From Henckelia pumila (Eukaryota; Streptophyta; Magnoliopsida; Lamiales; Gesneriaceae): a stretch of 64,000 nucleotides of DNA. Numbering within the stretch: the stretch's first letter is position 1; each line of letters begins with the position of its first letter. The DNA lies in assembly GCF_033568475.1 (NCBI RefSeq), contig NC_133121.1, positions 134,076,375 to 134,140,374 on the forward strand, read 5' to 3'. Below the pieces are notes generated by a model, which was not told the DNA's origin, did no database searches, and was given only the letters and a program-made list of their open reading frames with translations. The position numbers were made by a program, and so were the translations under genes. Shown here piece by piece: positions 24,184-35,351 of this stretch.

Positions 24184-27100
24184 ATGGTGAGAAAGAGGCG
24201 ATCTGATCTTCCTGGTGCGGGTGAGACCTCCGAGCCTCAGGAAACTGGTGAAGGACGTGGTGCAGTCCAACGACCACCAGCGCAGCATCCAATGCCGCAG
24301 CAAGGAGGATATCAAGGAGGAGGAAGAGGCCTTGGTCAACAACAACGAGGAGGATATGGTGGTCGAGGTGGCCGAATGCCTCAACAGCAGTATCATGGTG
24401 GGCCTCCTGAATATCAGCAGGGTCGGGGCGGTCAGCAATATCAACGAGGGCCACCATCTCAAGGCCGCGGTGGATATATAGCTGGTCGTGGTTCTGGGGC
24501 ACCTCCTGTGGGTGAGCCATCTAGGCCACCAGCTCCCGAGCTGCACCAAGCTACCCAGTCTCCTTATCAAGCCCCAATGATCTCTGAGCCGATACCTCAT
24601 GGAATGCCGACCCAGGGAGGCCCTAGCTCCTCTTCTGAGTCATCTGATCGGTCTGCTTTGGAACTCCCCGAGCAATTCCAGTCTCTTTCTGTCCAGTCTG
24701 AACAGCCTCCAAGTCAAGAGATGCAACCAGCTTCAAGCAAGGCCATGAGGTTTCCTCTGAGGCCAGGCAAGGGTAGTTATGGTTTCAAGTGTATTGTCAA
24801 GGCCAACCACTTCTTTGCTGAGCTTCCAGATAAGGACCTTCACCAATATGATGTGAGTTGTTTGAATTAAATCATCTGTTTGATTTTTGTTTTCTCCTTC
24901 AGTATTTGAGTTGTTTGTGCTTCAATCTATTTCCCTAAGTATTTATATCCTTTGTCATAGGTGTCAATTTCACCTGAAGTCACATCCCGTGGTGTTAATC
25001 GTGCTGTGATGGAGCAGTTGGTGAAGCTGTATCGAGAATCTCACCTTGGAAGGAGACTTCCCGCATATGATGGAAGAAAGAGTCTTTACACTGCTGGGCC
25101 TCTTCCTTTTACCTCGAAGGAGTTCAAAATCACGCTTGTTGATGAAGAAGATGTTCCAGGCAATGCCAGGTTTGTTCTTTTTCACTTTGATTTGAGCAAA
25201 TGCCGGCTGGCATTTCTTGCTTGCAATCTTTTGGCCTGCAAAACCTTTGTTTAACAATCCTTCTATTTATACCGTTTGAAGGCGAGAGAGGGTGTTTACA
25301 GTGGTTATCAAGTTTGCTGCACGCGCCGACTTGCATCATTTGGGCATGTTTTTACAGGGAAGGCAAGCTGATGCACCTCAAGAAGCTCTTCAGGTTCTGG
25401 ACATTGTTCTTCGGGAATTGCCCACGTCTCGGTATTTGTTCATGTTCTTTTCAATCATAATTCATGTAATTGTTGTTACTTCTCATTATTCCAGTGTGCT
25501 GATATTGCTTTGAATTGTAGGTATTCTCCAGTAGGTCGATCTTTCTATTCCCCTGATTTAGGCAGAAGGCAACCTTTGGGTGAAGGGCTAGAAAGTTGGC
25601 GTGGTTTCTACCAAAGTATTCGTCCCACTCAGATGGGATTGTCCCTTAATATAGGTGAGCACGTTGATAATTCAGTTTGAGAAATTGTACCTTTTTCAAT
25701 TGTTTTCTTGGGATGACTGAGAGTCCCTAAAAAATATAACCAGGAGGTATGTTGCACAAATACAAATTATTTTTAGTGTACGACTTTTAAATTCTTTTTC
25801 GTTCAAATGTGTTTCTTAAGTACAAATATTTCCTTTGATTGCCCAGATATGTCATCTACTGCTTTTATCGAACCACTTCCAGTGATAGAATTTGTCAGTC
25901 AGCTTCTGAACATGGATGTTAATGCTAGACCATTGTCTGACTCCGACCGTGTGAAGGTTTGCTCTTGCCATCTCCTTTTGCTACTTGATTGTATATTACC
26001 CTATCATCTTTGCAGCTTTGATGCTGATGCCCCTCCCCCTCCCCCTCCTTTAATGGTAAGATCAAGAAATTTAGTGCACTCATAACTTTAAAATCTACAT
26101 ATGAAATACGACAGCCTTCGAACGTCTTGCGTGAAAACAAATTAACAACCCAATTGGGATACCTAACCTCAACACCTCTAGATTATAGTCATTGATTAAT
26201 CCATCATATGTTTCCGGTTATTAAAGAACTAAATGGAATTTCTTGGGATGCTCTTTTGCCATTTTAAGATCTACCTATTTGAAGGTTATGCTCATGAGTT
26301 CATCCCATCTTCTTTATCTGAATCCATGAATTTTTGCGGTAATACCTAAATACTGAGGGCTTAAACTGTGGTTAATGATTTTGGCCGCCATGGATCAGAA
26401 ACAATTTGCTTCAGATTATGACTTGCATGTTTATTTATTTTTCTTTAATAATTCCTCACCACTGTCAAGGACCAACTTAGGTCGCTAAAATCCTGTGCAT
26501 GTTTTCATGGGGTGGTGTAAATCTTATTATGGTTATGTGTTATCAATAATTGTTGCAGATAAAGAAAGCACTAAGAGGAGTCAAGGTGGAAGTTACTCAT
26601 CGAGGAAATATGCGCAGGAAATACCGCATCTCTGGGTTGACATCGCAAGCAACACGGGAGCTAACGTAAGGATCTGATTTAAATGTGTAATTATTTGAAT
26701 TTTAAACATTTGAATCTCTGCGCTGGCCTGCAGCCAGTCTATTTTTTTAACCGTTGGGTCCATTAGGATTGTCTAGCCTTTAGCTTATGATGCAATTTGG
26801 TTTCCGACTTCCTGTCTAAGTGTTCTATGAATTCCTCGTATGTTGGAAGGGTTTGTTTTGTATGATACCTAGTGCTACCTTCATAAGACTCTGGTTCTTG
26901 CTTTATATATCCTATTTGATTTTATACGATCTGTGACTTTGGTTGTATTAGATTTCCGGTTGATGAAAATGGTACGCTGAAATCCGTGGTTCAATACTTT
27001 CAAGAGACTTACGGATTTGTCATTCAGCACACTCAGTGGCCTTGTCTTCAAGTTGGAAATACTCAGAGGCCTAATTATTTGCCGATGGAGGTTAGATTAC

Positions 27101-30100
27101 TGTCCCTTTCAATTACCCTTTTCTTTAGTTATATCATTTCATTGAAGTACTGCAATTGTTTATTGACCAGGTGTGTAAGATTGTAGAAGGCCAGCGATAT
27201 TCTAAGAGGTTGAATGAGAGACAGATTACTGCACTGCTCAAAGTGACGTGCCAGCGCCCCCAGGAGAGGGAGTCTGACATTCTCCAGGTTGGTATTGGGG
27301 CAACACTTCTCTATTGTGCGTACGTGTTGTATCTGTTGTGTATGTTGCATTTATCTACCTCCCCTCCTTTTTCTGTCGATGTAAATTTAGTTTTTGAATA
27401 ATATGATGTGGTAGCGAGGAACTTTGGCACTTCCTGTTTTATATGTCTTCTTTATATTGCATATATTAGTTTTTCAATCTTGCTGTTAATAGTTCATGTT
27501 AATGGTTGGCTTTTTTGTTTCCGTCAGACTGTACATCATAATGCATATGCTGAAGACCCTTATGCTAAGGAGTTTGGAATTAAAATAAGTGAAAAGCTGG
27601 CTCAGGTTGAGGCTCGTGTTTTGCCTGCTCCCTGGGTAAGCAAAAAAATTTTGAGCTTCTATTTTGTTGGTTTGATTGTTTTGGCTGTTGGCATCATGTA
27701 TTTGCTTCGTGACTTTTACAGCTGAAATATCATGATTCGGGTCGGGAGAAGGATTGCCTGCCTGAAGTTGGGCAATGGAACATGATGAATAAGGTAATTG
27801 CTAGAGAAAAATCAGGGACAGAGCTGGACATAATTGTGTGGCTTAGAGTAGCTTTATCCTATGTGAATCATTGCATGCCACATTAAAAGTTACGTGAGTT
27901 CTTGACGAGATTTAGCGTACCTGTAAAAGTTGCAAAATTAGGTCATCTTTTGGTGGTCTTGAAATTTCTTTTCAATGCGATTGAGCCATGATTCATTTTT
28001 AGCCAATCTTTCTTACGCTATAAAATATGTTTTCTGGAAGTGTAATGTTTGTAGAATGAAAGAAGGCAAGATTAACTAGTGAATTTACCAGAAATGCATC
28101 CTCCCAATTGCAGCAAAAAACAAAATGCATCTACCAGTGTTGTAAATTGCTGGAGGCGGTGGCGGGGCGGTCCGTGACCGCCTACCGCCTCAACTGCCTA
28201 GGCGGTTGAATTTTTTTTAAGCATTTTCTATGGATAATCATATATAGTCATGCAATGTAATAAAAAATAGTCATAATTTTTTATGTAAGATGTGTAATTA
28301 AATAATCTTTATGCATAAAAAAAAAGCTTCATAAATATAATACCATCTATAAAAGGTGCAAAAATAAAAAACAAAGTGAAAGTAACTAGTGTTTTTGAAA
28401 TAAGTCAATAGCTAGGGTTTTAAAATGGGTAGACTTTGACTAGGTTTTTAAAATTTATTGACTTTTGACTAGAATTTTAAAATTAGTTGACTTTGGACTT
28501 TTGATTGAATTTAAAAATGTGTCACCCGCCTCACCCGGCCGAGCGCCCGCCACCGCCGCCTCGCCCGCCGGACAGCTTGGGCCGCCTGAAAAGGCCGCCT
28601 CATGCCAAGGCGTGGCGGTCGAGGGCCGCCTACCGTGCCTAGCGGCCGCCATTTAGAACACTGGCATCTACTTGTTTGTTTTGCATCTTATTTAGGCTAT
28701 GTTATCTTGATTGACATTTTACACGCTGAACATTTTCTCCTGTAATGCATAATGTACAATCTGCACGTTCCACAAATTCGCAGGGGCGTTTGCGCAAAAA
28801 AATTGTCTTCCATATGTTTGAGTAAGATATTCTTGTTCTTTCTGGTCCTAAAACAAATAAAGCTGGGATATGTGCTGTTTGCCTTGATAATGATAGTTAC
28901 AGTGGTTTATTTTGTACAATATAATATTGCATGTCTATCGTGTTTGCCTGTGGTAATCCCGTCTTTTGGCCGAACGTGTCTTTCATTAAAGACTGCCTTC
29001 ATATTGTGTTTTGATTGAGTCACACTTGGCAACTGTTTTGCTTTGTGCAGAGAATGGTGAATGGTGGCACTGTTAACAATTGGATCGGCATTAACTTTGC
29101 TCGCAGTATTAAAGACACAATGGTTCATAGTTTCTGTCACGAGCTTGCTCAAATGTGCGGCATTTCTGGAATGGTAAAGATTGATCTTATGACATTGATG
29201 TGCATTGTATGGTTGTAACCTGTGTAACATAATATTTTATGTTGAAGGCTTTCAATCCTGAACCTGTCTTGCCAGTTATTAGTGGTCGTCCTGATCAGGT
29301 GGAAAGGGTTTTAAAAACTAGGTTTCATGATGTCATGACAAAACTGCTTCCCCAAGGGAAGGAGCTTGACTTGCTAATTGTTATATTACCAGACAATAAT
29401 GGTTCTCTTTATGGTAAGAGGTTATGTACAAATCTCATAAGTCGAGTCCCAATTTTTTTCTGGAACTATTATGTCTCTGGTCTTTTGCTTGAATTTGTTT
29501 TCGATTTTTCTCCAGGTGACCTGAAGCGGATATGCGAAACAGAACTTGGTATTGTTTCTCAATGTTGTTTGCAGAAGCATGTGTACAAGATGAGTAAGCA
29601 ATACCTTGCCAATGTGTCTCTGAAGATAAATGTCAAGGTTGGAGGCAGAAACACTGTATTGCGTGACGCAATTACCAGACGTATACCCCTTGTCAGTGAT
29701 CGTCCTACAATCATCTTTGGCGCAGACGTCACTCATCCCCATCCAGGAGAGGATTCTAGCCCATCAATTGCTGCTGTAAGACACCTTCTTGATTTGAGAT
29801 TATTATTTTTAGCTTTATTTGGAAATTTGACTTGTTAAATAATACGTTTCCTGGTACTTCCTTTCAGGTTGTTGCTTCCCAGGATTGGCCAGAAGTGACA
29901 AAATATGCTGGTTTGGTATGTGCGCAAGCACATAGGCAAGAGCTTATTCAGGATTTGTATAAAACCTGGCAGGATCCTGCCAAAGGGGTTATGCATGGCG
30001 GCATGATCAGGTATGACTTCAGTCTTTCCCTTGTGAATTTGTCTATCCTTTATACTAATAGTGATTTTAATTGTGGGCCTATCTATATGTGATCTAGGGA

Positions 30101-31335
30101 ACTACTCATCTCATTCCGTAAAGCAACCGGACAGAAACCACAGCGGATCATTTTCTACAGGTATGGGGAAAATATTCCATTTTAGGGGATTGCGACACAT
30201 CTCTCTCTTATTTGTTTCCTCTATCCTTGCTTCTCTTATATGGTTGCCTTGTCACAGGGATGGTGTTAGCGAAGGGCAGTTCTATCAAGTTTTGCTTCAC
30301 GAACTTGATGCAATCCGCAAGGTTAGTGATTTCTTTGGTTTTGGGTATTATTTAGGAGCTTATATGGTTTGTGAATTGAATGTAAAATGTTACTTTGTTT
30401 TGGACTTATTCAGGCATGTGCATCTTTGGAGCCTAACTACCAACCTACAGTCACCTTTGTTGTGGTCCAGAAGCGGCACCATACCAGGTTGTTTGCCAAT
30501 AACCATAATGACAGACGGGCAGTTGATAGGAGCGGAAACATACTACCTGGTATAAAATGTTAACATGATTTACCCTGCTTAAATTCTATTATTGATCGAC
30601 AATGGAAACGATAGTTTTCTTAGTTGAATTGAATATTTGATTCGCACAGGCACTGTTGTTGACTCAAAGATCTGCCACCCAACCGAGTTTGACTTCTATC
30701 TCTGTAGCCATGCCGGGATACAGGTGTGTTCATACCTCCACTTAATTTAGAAGTTATTGCTCGTGTTATGCATTTCTCATACGAATTTGTTTTACTCGCA
30801 GGGTACTAGTCGCCCGGCTCATTACCACGTCCTGTGGGATGAAAACAAGTTTACTGCTGATGGTCTTCAATCTCTCACCAATAACCTCTGTTACACGTAC
30901 GTGACTGTCACATACCTTATCTGAGTTGTGGTTATGACGTGTATACTTATACTATTAGTTTTTTTTACAGATATGCGAGATGCACACGCTCTGTTTCAAT
31001 TGGTACGTACGCCCCCCCTTATTAATGCTTGTGTTTCCTTTGTGCTGCATTGCATGTTTGTTTGTTGGAATCTTTGCTTGATGCTAAAGAAGAGTTCACA
31101 TATTTTGGCAGTGCCTCCTGCGTACTACGCACATCTTGCTGCTTTTCGGGCTCGTTTCTACATGGAGCCAGAAACATCTGACAGCGGCTCTATGACTAGT
31201 GGTATGGCCGCCAGTCGTGGTGGTGCTAGTGCCAGTGGTGGTGCAAGGAGTACAAGGGTTCCCGGGGGCAATGCTGCAGTGAGACCTCTGCCACAGCTTA
31301 GGGAGAATGTGAAACGGGTTATGTTCTATTGTTGA
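24184..31335 (+). CDS. AGO1: ARGONAUTE 1 (AGO1), small-RNA slicer
   Basis: There are 21 coding exons: 24184-24852, 24961-25169, 25282-25431, 25521-25654, 25847-25956, 26559-26665, 26952-27090, 27171-27287, 27528-27635, 27722-27793, 29051-29173, 29248-29413, 29516-29775, 29868-30010, 30098-30160, 30258-30321, 30414-30549, 30650-30723, 30802-30896, 30971-31002 and 31112-31335. All have GT-AG borders and join in frame to 1,064 aa, close to the usual AGO1 length. Residues 40-110 are a Gly/Arg/Gln-rich tail. ArgoN follows (about 198-375), then PAZ (about 390-515), MID with the loop [10 protein letters not shown] (about 691-701), and PIWI. The slicer tetrad is complete: D772 ([12 protein letters not shown]), E813 (RQELI), D858 ([10 protein letters not shown]) and H998 (YYAHLAAF). 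The C-terminus VKRVMFYC is typical of AGO1. The protein loads microRNAs and siRNAs and cleaves target RNA. A miR168 site lies in exon 1, and a hAT element sits in intron 10. The MID stretch [14 protein letters not shown] and GRNTVLRDA differ from the AGO1 form I remember, so a divergent AGO1 paralogue is possible. Confidence 0.96.
24533..24553 (+). promoter_or_regulatory. miR168 target site in AGO1
   Basis: Within exon 1, the 21 nt starting CTCCCGAGCTGCACCAAGC (codons 117-124, encoding A-P-E-L-H-Q-A) are complementary to miR168 as I remember it, with three mismatches. Two of these, near site positions 8 and 20, also occur at the known Arabidopsis AGO1 site. miR168-guided cleavage of AGO1 mRNA by AGO1 itself is the established feedback loop that holds AGO1 level steady. 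Confidence 0.9.
28135..28663. mobile_element. Non-autonomous hAT element in AGO1 intron 10
   Basis: The left end CAGTGTTGTAAATTGC and the right end, read inward as CAGTGTTCTAAATGGC, match at 14 of 16 positions. A perfect 8-bp direct repeat, GCATCTAC, flanks the element (28127-28134 and 28664-28671). Both subterminal regions are packed with GGCGG/CCGCC motifs (28155-28206 and 28530-28650), the layout hAT transposases bind. The 529-bp element encodes no transposase. It lies 341 bp into a 1,257-bp intron and leaves both splice sites intact. Confidence 0.88.
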
Positions 31336-31597
31336 GAAGCTTGGCTTGGCGGGCCCATAAAAGATTGCTTTGTTGGATGGGATTTTATTTGTGTTTTGTG
31401 AACTGAATGCTGCTGTGTGGATTTTACTAATTGGTCGTGTCGAAGCTTGTGTGCGCTACCTCTGTTTGCTTATATTATATTTTCATGTAGTGTGCTTTTA
31501 TGGATGACTATCTTATGGTCGGTGGGTTTGATATTGTGTTAATGGAACTTGGATTTATGTTATTTGTCCTATTAATTGTTTAATAATTTTTTTTTTT
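31336..31597 (+). other. 3' untranslated region of AGO1 and flank
   Basis: About 260 bp follow the AGO1 stop codon, without coding potential and T-rich towards the end. A LINE remnant begins at the T run near 31588-31600. The polyadenylation point cannot be placed exactly. Confidence 0.5.
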
Positions 31598-32495
31598 TTA
31601 AACACCAAACTTCTCATTACAACATATCGTAGATTACAACATTTTTTATGAACCAAGGGATTGCATCAGTAAATACTAAATTGTTGGATTTAAGAAAACT
31701 TCTACGCCCTATCACTTGAGCCACACAATTAGCATTTTTTGGACCAAAACAGAGCTCAACCCCTTTAACACTTGCACAAAGTATTCGGATGGATTCAGAG
31801 CAAGGGCCATCCATGGCAAAAAAGAGCAGGAGCTTGAATCGCTTTAATCGCCGAGAGAGCATCGGCGTCTCGATTATCCATTGATGCCCACCAACTTGGA
31901 TTGCCTTCCGCACACGTTCCTTGACTGCTAAGAGCTCCGCAAAATGAGGTGTGAATCTTCCGGGGAAACATTTTCCTTCAGCAAATAATACATGTCCATT
32001 GTGATCCCTTCCAACATTGCTCATGCCAAAGTAGTCTTTATCATCCGAAACAGCTGCATCCACATTTATCTTCAAGGTGCCTGGAGGGGGGTGGCTGCCC
32101 CCGTGGAGCACAAGTGGTAGGTGGTTCCATAAGACCTCGATCCAAATAGCTTAACATACTTGCTAGATTGCGCCAATCCACGAAACACCCACTGATTCCT
32201 ACCATGCCAAATACTACAGCAAATGAGGATAAACAACATTTTCTACAAAAAAACTGAACAAGTCCCCAACGATCCTACACAAAAACGATCGAGAATCAGT
32301 CAAAGCGAGGTTAACTTCCAAACCTTATGAGCAAATTTACAATACCAAAAAACATGAGAAACATCTTCAGGAAAAGAGTGACACCTCGGGCACATAGGAT
32401 CAACTTCCAAACCTCGACCCCGTAACTTAACACGAACTGGAATGGCATTAAAGAGCGTCATCCAAACATGGATCTTGTTTAGGAAGCAAGAGGGA
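31598..32495 (-). pseudogene. 5'-truncated LINE remnant: zf-RVT and RNase H
   Basis: On the minus strand (32495 to 31598) two parts of a plant LINE ORF2 are readable. First is a zinc-binding reverse-transcriptase segment (NKIHVWMTLFNAIPVRVKLRG, then CPRC with DVSHVFWYC), which ends at a stop. Then comes an RNase H-like domain, open over 32111-31617 (KINVDAAVSDD, FAELLAVKERV, NCVAQVIGR). The RNase H lacks the expected Asp after the third strand (IIETPML where an E-S-D-A-type motif is usual). A poly(A) tail shows as the T run at about 31588-31600. The reverse transcriptase and endonuclease are missing. This is a dead insertion just downstream of AGO1, in the opposite orientation. Confidence 0.8.
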
Positions 32496-34323
32496 TATTA
32501 TTTTAAATGAATTATTTGGTAATGGTATAACAAAATTAAACGAATTATTATTTTAAACGAATTAGTTTCCAAAATTATTTCATTGATTTTAATTATATAC
32601 AAAAATTAAACACAAAAAGTCTCGTGAGACGGTCTCACGGGTAAACTTTGTGGACATATATCTTAAATGGGTCGCATATGATATTGGATTACTTTTTATG
32701 CCAAAATTATAACTTTTAATTTTAAATATGATTGAGTTTGACTCGTTCACAAGAGACCAACTCAAAATTAAATTTTTATAAAAGAATTAGCATTCTATTT
32801 TATTATATAATGTTATAATTATTAAATAATAAATTATATAAGCAATTATGCTTATAATATATTTTAAAAATATTTAATTATTTATAAATATCTAATAAAA
32901 TACTATTTTTTTCCTCATGTACATGTTCATTTTACAATTAGATATCAACAAAATTTAAACTTAATAAATCAATCATATACACAACAATTTTTTTAAATAA
33001 ATTGATAAAATATAATGAAATATATTTCATTTTATTTTGAGTGTAGAAACTAAACATAAACGCTTAAATAAAGGTCTCGTTTGGATTTGGTAGACATTTT
33101 TTAAAAAAAACACTTTTTTAAGTTATAATTTTTGGCTTTTGAAAAAGCTCTAATTTTGATTTAAAAAAGTGCTTATTTAAGCACTTTTCTGGTCAGCCAA
33201 ACATTTTATTAAATGAAAAGCACTTAAAAAAGTGCTTTTTTGGTTTGTCTTTTGAAATCAAACGGGGCCAAAGTGTAGAAACGTCCGGCCATTATAATCA
33301 CAAAGTTGTGACAATAAATAAGATTTATAATGTAACTACGTAAGTGCTCCGAATTATTTCATCATCTCCAAATATTTTTTTCCATGAAGTTTCATGAAAA
33401 CTTTCTCGAATCCTTAAAAAATCGATATCAAGTTTCGAAAAACTAAACTAATAATTAGAATCGACAAAAGTACCTTCATTCTTCAGTCCTCACAACTAAT
33501 TATTTATTATATTTTATCAATATATTAATATATAATTTAACTTTACGTATAATTTATTTATTGAGTTGTAATTTTATTAATTTATAATATAATATTTTAA
33601 CATTGATAAAAATACATTATTTTATAATTTTGAAATTTATTTTGGAATTATGTTATATTAAGATATATTTGTATCAATTAATTAATAATTCTAATATATA
33701 TTTTTGAGGGAATAATTTTAATATTTTAATACAAAGACGGCATAGTTATTATGATGATTATTAAAGTAATTAAACGAGATTTTAATAGTGATAGATAAAT
33801 AATAATATATTTATTTTGATTGATTATAATTAGGACCCAATTAAAACTAAATGATGATTTCTAATTTATTCCGTTGCTTATTATACTTTATATAACAAAA
33901 TTAAATGATAATTATCGTTGGAAATTTTATTTTGATATTATATATTTAATCTTATTTGTTTAAATAGTTTATTGTTTTGGAATTTTCGTCATAATTATTT
34001 ATAATTTTATATTTATTTTTGTTATTATTCTATTTCTTCTATGTTTTTTAAACATTCTTGTAAATATTTCTTTTCATACTTCAAGTAACTATTTCTGGTT
34101 AAATGTAAATGTGATTATAGATATGCTTTTATAAATCATTTAGTAACTAATTCATATTAATATATAAAATTTAAATAGTACTTGATATGAAATAATATAA
34201 AATGATTGTTGAGATGAGTAATTTTGGTAATTTAAGTTAAATTAGATGGTAAATTTTTATCAAACAATTAATAAAACTATATGATACTAATTAAAGAGTA
34301 TGATAATATAATTTTTACACACA

Positions 34324-34361
<38 letters not shown>

Positions 34362-34884
34362 AATCAATAAAATAATCTAAAAAATAAAAAGTGTAACTAA
34401 TTATTGAATTTAACAATAATTGTTGAACTTAAAAAAAAATTATATGGTCAAGGTAAAATTGATTATTTAGTTGGATTATATACCAATTAAGTTATTTATA
34501 ATTGTTCATGTACTAATTTTCCAAATATCAAAATTTGTGTACCAAAATATATTTTAATCAATATTTATATGTATGAAGAAATAGTAAAGATATAGATTTC
34601 GGGAATCATATTGGCATGCGTTGTTGGCCCAAGTGACACAAGCGCGTAAAACAGTTCGAGAACCCAATTATAACACAAAAAATTATTGCATGTGTTTAGC
34701 AAAGTTTGTTGCATAAATATTTACAAAAATCGGTTTTGTTAGAATATGTTTTTATTTAAATTTTAAAAATCAAACCTTTTTATTTTATTATTATTATTTT
34801 ATTTCAAGGCCGGTTCAAATGGAGATTCACGTTATGTATCCTCGAAGGTTTGGAGCCAAACTCTCATGCTACCATATTAATTAC
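32496..34884. other. AT-rich intergenic DNA
   Basis: No gene is supported. A direct repeat with ATTATTTTAAA(T/C)GAATTA occurs at about 32500 and 32550. A GAGACGGTCTCACGGGTAAA repeat lies near 32625. A hairpin MITE spans 33073-33269, and a TA tract lies at about 34327-34356. The remainder is more than 80% A+T by eye. Confidence 0.55.
33073..33269. repeat. Hairpin MITE
   Basis: The ends GGTCTCGTTTGGATTT and GAAATCAAACGGGGCC are imperfect inverted repeats. Internal AAAAAGTGCTT/AAGCACTTTT motifs allow a long hairpin. An AAAG-like duplication flanks it, but this is too short to assign a superfamily. Confidence 0.6.
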
Positions 34885-35199
34885 GAAAAAATTGCAAATT
34901 TAGTCCTATATATTTGTCACTTTGTGATTTTGGTCTTCTATGTTTTCACATTTTAATTTTAGTCCTGCATGTTTTGATTTTTGACAATTTCGGTCCTTTT
35001 TATTCAAAAATGCTTACGTAGCACCGTAGACATCAGCTCCACATCAACACTGAATTGGTGCCACATCAGTGCCACGTCGGAAAAATGACTAAAATTGGCA
35101 AAAAAAAATAAAGATAGCGGATTAAAACTGAAATCTAAATATATAAAAGACTGAAATCGCAAAGTGACAAACATACAGGATAAAAAAAACAATTTTCCC
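34885..35199. mobile_element. Inverted-repeat MITE, probable MULE type
   Basis: The left arm begins GAAAAAATTGCAAATTTAGTCC and carries TTTGTCACTTTGTGATTT. The right arm, read inward, begins GGGAAAATTGTTTTT with TTTGTCACTTTGCGATTT. The arms are about 100 bp long. The flanks TATTAATTAC and AATTAATTAG agree at 8 of 10 positions and may be a diverged target duplication. Confidence 0.6.
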
Positions 35200-35351
35200 A
35201 ATTAATTAGCATGGTGAAACAGAGAAAATTGTTGGATCTATAGATGGTTATTCACGTGATGTATCTTCAAAGGTTTCCTATAATTATTTTTTTCCGTTAT
35301 TTATGGCAACTTGAGTAATAATATTACACGTCCGGTTGCAGAATTGAAACT

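Noticed and set aside
24139..24600. Long open frames on the minus strand and in another plus frame across AGO1 exon 1
   Set aside because: They are by-products of the Gly/Gln/Arg-rich repeat coding in the AGO1 frame. They have no domain, and the AGO1 frame is certain.
28455..28656. GC-rich open frames on both strands in AGO1 intron 10
   Set aside because: They lie in the GGCGG/CCGCC subterminal repeats of the hAT element and are not coding.
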